Shown here in pieces: positions 61,101 through 64,000 of a stretch of DNA of 64,000 nucleotides (the stretch's first letter is position 1; each line of letters opens with the position of its first letter). The position numbers were made by a program, and so were the translations under genes. The notes beneath the pieces were generated by a model that was given only the letters and a program-made list of their open reading frames with translations, was not told the origin of the DNA and did no database searches. Origin of the DNA: Hydractinia symbiolongicarpus (taxonomy: Eukaryota; Cnidaria; Hydrozoa; Anthoathecata; Hydractiniidae); the NCBI RefSeq assembly GCF_029227915.1, contig NC_079887.1, forward strand, positions 25,543,650-25,607,649, read 5' to 3'.

Positions 61101-62157
61101 TTGAAAACTACAAGTCTCATGCGTTTTAGTGGTGAAAAGATAATTTAAAAAATCGTTCTAGAAATGAGTTTACTCACAGGGTACTTTCTTTGTAAACATT
61201 CGACTATACGGGACAAGCCCGGGATTTAAGGAAATCGTGGTATTTCGTTTGCCGGCGATTAAACCTCTTTCATTAAGCGTCTCATTAAAAATGAAAACAT
61301 TTTTGGAAACTACAAGTCTCATTCGTTATAGTGGTGCCGAAATGATTTGAAAAATCGTTCGGGAAATCAGTTTACTCCCTGGGTACCTTCTTTATATACA
61401 TTCAACTATACGGGCCAAGCCCGGGATTTACGGGAAATCGCGGGTTTTTGTTTGCCGGCGAATAAGCTTCTTTTATTCAGCGTCTCATCAAAAATGAAAA
61501 CATTTTTGAAAACTACAAGTCTCATTTGTTCTAGTGGTGCAGAAATAATTTGAAAAATCGTTCGGGAAATCAGTTTACTCCCTGGGTACTTTCTTTAGAT
61601 ACATTCAACTATACGGGCCAAGCCCGGGATTTACGGGAACTCGCGGGTTTTCGTTTGTCGGCGATTAAACTTCTTTTATTCAGCGTCTCATCAAAAATGA
61701 AAACATTTTTGGAAACTACAAGTCTCATTCGTTATAGTGGTGCAGAAATAATTTGAAAAATCGTTCGGGAAATTAGTTTACTCCCTGGGTACTTTCTTTA
61801 GATACATTCAACTATACGGGCCAAGCCTGGGATTTACGGGAAACCGCGGGTTTTTGTTTGCCGGCGATTAAACTCCTTTTATTCAGCGTCTCATCAAAAA
61901 TGAAAACATTTTTGAAAACTACAAGTCTCATGCGTTTTAGTGGTGAAAAGATAATTTAAAAAATCGTTCTAGAAATGAGTTTACTCACAGGGTACTTTCT
62001 TTGTAAACATTCGACTATACGGGACAAGCCCCGGATTTAAGGAAATCGTGGTATTTCGTTTGCCGGCGATTAAACCTCTTTCATTAAGCGTCTCATTAAA
62101 AATGAAAACATTTTTGGAAACTACAAGTCTCATTTGTTCTGTTGGTGCAGAAATAAT
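58103..62157 (+). repeat. 20/21-mer super-repeat, copy 2 (4,055 bp, 20 monomers)
   Basis: Begins at the TTCTGTTGGTGCAG/AAATTGTTCCGG unit. A 1-bp difference at about 57,409 (AATAACTTC versus AATAAGCTTC at about 61,463) changes the offset from 4,054 to 4,055. Equivalent units are 57,495/61,550, 58,508/62,563 and 58,723/62,778. It contains the 4-mer twice and one full 5-mer plus the partial one. Confidence 0.83.
58170..59791 (+). repeat. 4-mer (811 bp) duplication inside super-repeat copy 2
   Basis: 58,170-58,980 and 58,981-59,791 match at 811 bp. Shared private markers are TTACAGGAACTCGCGGG, AGTGATGACAAAAT, CAAGTCTCAGGCG, CAAGCCTTATGCG and GTGGTGGAAAAATAA. The join near 58,980 is inside ACTATACGGGCCAAG: a GTATCCATTCGAC front is fused to the GGAACTCGCGGG unit. 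The CAGGCG change is absent from super-repeat copies 1 and 3, so it arose before this local duplication and after the copies separated. Confidence 0.87.
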
Positions 62158-64000
62158 TTGAAAAATTGTTCCGGAAATCAGTTTACTCCCTGGGTACTTT
62201 CTTTGGATACATTCAACTATACGGGCCAAGCCCGGGATTTACAGGAACTCGCGGGTTTTCGTTTGTCGGCGATTAAACTTCTTTTATTCAGCGTCTCATC
62301 AAAAATGAAAACACTTCTGAAAACTACAAGTCTCATGCGTTTTAGTGATGACAAAATAATTTAAAAAATCGTTTGGGAAATGAGTTTACTCCCTGGGTAC
62401 TTTCTTTGTATACTTTTGACTATACGGGCCAAGCCCGGGATTTAGGGAAATCGTGGTATTTCGTTTGCCGGCGATTAAACCTCTTTCATTAAGCGTCTCA
62501 TTAAAAATGAAAACATTTTTGGAAACTACAAGTCTCATTCGTTATAGTGGTGCAGAAATAACTTGAAATATCGTTCGGGAAATCAGTTTACTCCCTGGGT
62601 ACTTTCTTTAGATACATTCAACTATACGGGCCAAGCCCGGGATTTACGGGAAATCGCGGTTTTTCGTTTGCCGGCGATTAAACTTCTTTTATTCAGCGTC
62701 TCATCCAAAATGAAAACACTTTTGAAAACTACAAGTCTCATGCGTTTTAGTGGTGACAAAATAAACTAAAAAATCGTTTGGGAAATGAGTTTACTCCCTG
62801 GGTACTTTCTTTGTATACTTTTGACTATACGGGCCAAGCCCGGGATTTACAGGAAATGGTGGGTTTTCGTTTGCCGGCGATTAAACTTCTTTTATTCAGC
62901 GTCTCATCAAAAATAAAAACATTTTTGAAAACTACAAGCCTTATGCGTTTTAGTGGTGAAAAAATAATTTAAAAAATCGTTCTGGAAATGAGTTTACTCC
63001 CTGGGAACTTTCTTTGTATCCATTCGACTATACGGGCCAAGCCCGGGATTTCCGGGAAATCGCGGGTTTTCGTTTGTCTGCGATTAAACCTCTTTCATTA
63101 AGCGTCTCATCAAAAATGAAAACAATTTTGAAAACTACAAGTCTCATTCGTTCTAGTGGTGCAGAAATAATTTGAAAAATCGTTCGGGAAATTAGTTTAC
63201 TCCCTGGGTACTTTCTTTAGATACATTCAACTATACGGGCCAAGCCTGGGATTTACGGGAAACCGCGGGTTTTTGTTTGCCGGCGATTAAACTCCTTTTA
63301 TTCAGCGTCTTATCAAAAATGAAAACATTTTTGAAAACTACAAGTCTCATGCGTTTTAGTGGTGAAAAGATAATTTAAAAAATCGTTCTAGAAATGAGTT
63401 TACTCACAGGGTACTTTCTTTGTAAACATTCGACTATACGGGACAAGCCCGGGATTTAAGGAAATCGTGGTATTTCGTTTGCCGGCGATTAAACCTCTTT
63501 CATTAAGCGTCTCATTAAAAATGAAAACATTTTTGGAAACTACAAGTCTCATTCGTTATAGTGGTGCAGAAATGATTTGAAAAATCGTTCGGGAAATCAG
63601 TTTACTCCCTGGGTACCTTCTTTATATACATTCAACTATACGGGCCAAGCCCGGGATTTACGGGAAATCGCGGTTTTTTGTTTGCCGGCGAATAAGCTTC
63701 TTTTATTCAGCGTCTCATCAAAAATGAAAACATTTTTGAAAACTACAAGTCTCATTTGTTCTAGTGGTGCAGAAATAATTTGAAAAATCGTTCGGGAAAT
63801 TAGTTTACTCCCTGGGTACTTTTTTTAGATACATTCAACTATACGGGCCAAGCCTGGGATTTACGGGAAACCGCGGGTTTTTGTTTGCCGGCGATTAAAC
63901 TCCTTTTATTCAGCGTCTCATCAAAAATGAAAACATTTTTGAAAACTACAAGTCTCATGCGTTTTAGTGGTGAAAAGATAATTTAAAAAATCGTTCTAGA
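62158..64000 (+). repeat. 20/21-mer super-repeat, copy 3 (cut by window end)
   Basis: Follows copy 2 in the same class order: AAATTGTTCCGG, TTTGGGAAATG, AACTTGAAATATCG, ATAAACTAAAAAATCG, CTGGGAAC, TTAG, TTCTAGAAATG, AATAAGCTTC, TTAG. It has a single 4-mer like copy 1. Private changes include ATTTCCGGGAAATCG at about 63,048 and AAAAATAAAAAC at about 62,912. The array continues past the window. Confidence 0.83.

Larger units (their letters stand above)
1..64000 (+). repeat. Satellite DNA array, ~203-bp monomer, about 316 head-to-tail copies
   Basis: The same unit, beginning at AAAAATCGTTCGGGAAAT and ending at the ATAATTTG/ATAATTTA junction, recurs from first base to last without a break. Landmark-to-landmark counting gives 312 units over 63,240 bp, so a mean of 202.7 bp. 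All copies are on the + strand; I saw no inverted block, no inserted element and no unique sequence longer than a few bases. Neighbouring units differ at about 4-15% of positions, whereas units one higher-order period apart are nearly identical. This is the signature of satellite DNA evolving by unequal exchange. The unit is close to nucleosome repeat length. A centromeric or heterochromatic location is an inference; no flanking sequence is present to confirm it. The array extends beyond both window ends. Confidence 0.98.

Noticed and set aside
55324-62229. Minus-strand frames of 71-82 codons (for example 55,324-55,539, 57,926-58,174, 61,981-62,229)
   Set aside because: They occur only where particular monomer classes are adjacent, repeat with the HOR, and are the antisense of the same satellite. 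There is nothing gene-like around them.
337-63783. More than a hundred + strand reading frames of 60-111 codons with similar products
   Set aside because: They are one frame of the satellite monomer repeated. Starts are TTG or arise inside the repeat, 1-bp length variants interrupt them about every second unit, and the longer ones (92, 95, 111 codons) are explained by the 12-bp junction deletion or by single-base stop losses (TAA to TAT at about 19,985; TAA to CAA at about 23,231).
1-64000. CRISPR array
   Set aside because: The whole 203-bp unit is conserved; there are no short identical repeats separated by unique spacers, and no cas genes.
1-64000. rDNA intergenic spacer subrepeats
   Set aside because: Such subrepeats can be of this size, but 64 kb contains no rRNA gene or other spacer sequence, which is too long for a normal spacer.

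Overview
The whole window is one uninterrupted head-to-tail satellite DNA array. I find no protein-coding gene, no RNA gene, no transposon and no unique sequence anywhere in it. The repeat unit is 203 bp, with 202-bp and a few shorter variants. Counting units between matching landmarks gives about 316 monomers, mean length about 202.7 bp, all in the same orientation. The 203-bp reference monomer at 340-542 has 80 G+C bases (39%) and 12 CpG by hand count.

The origin is almost certainly a eukaryotic chromosome, in a centromeric, pericentromeric or other heterochromatic block. The reasons are the nucleosome-scale unit, the length of the array, the absence of genes and the higher-order repeat (HOR) organisation. 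I do not recognise the satellite family and cannot name a taxon. CpG is not depleted, which argues for a genome with little CpG methylation, but that is an inference.

Neighbouring monomers differ by roughly 4-15%. Monomers one HOR period apart are nearly identical. The HOR period changes along the array. Layout: 1-10,619 has a 22-mer (4,450 bp) present twice plus an earlier partial 17-mer version (offset 3,435). 10,620-13,180 is mixed. 13,180-17,641 is an 11-mer (2,231 bp) twice. 17,642-19,560 is mixed with a 4-mer offset. 19,560-23,211 is a 9-mer (1,826 bp) twice. 23,028-27,893 is a 12-mer (2,433 bp) twice with one visible difference. 27,894-28,712 is a four-monomer cassette that recurs further right. 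28,713-31,949 is a 5-mer with an extra 2-mer. 31,950-33,772 is mostly dimers. 33,773-34,988 is an exact 3-mer (608 bp) duplication. 34,989-42,029 holds second copies of earlier cassettes and a 5-mer. 42,030-46,690 is an 11-mer (2,229 bp) twice. 46,691-50,518 has 3-mer and 6-mer repeats. 50,519-53,360 is a 7-mer (1,421 bp) twice. 53,846-64,000 is a 20/21-mer super-unit in three copies (the last cut by the window end), with an internal 5-mer expansion in copy 1 and a 4-mer expansion in copy 2.

New monomer classes appear from left to right: a GGTACC class from about 23.47 kb, a TCTAGA class from about 25.27 kb, a GTATCC class from about 32.4 kb and an AAGCTT class from about 33.9 kb. Within the monomer the most notable structure is four CGGG blocks spaced about one helical turn apart (near a G-quadruplex pattern) and an A/T-rich 9-10 bp dyad. 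Each full-length monomer also carries a stop-free TTG-initiated frame of about 68 codons. I treat it as a by-product of the repeat and not as a gene.
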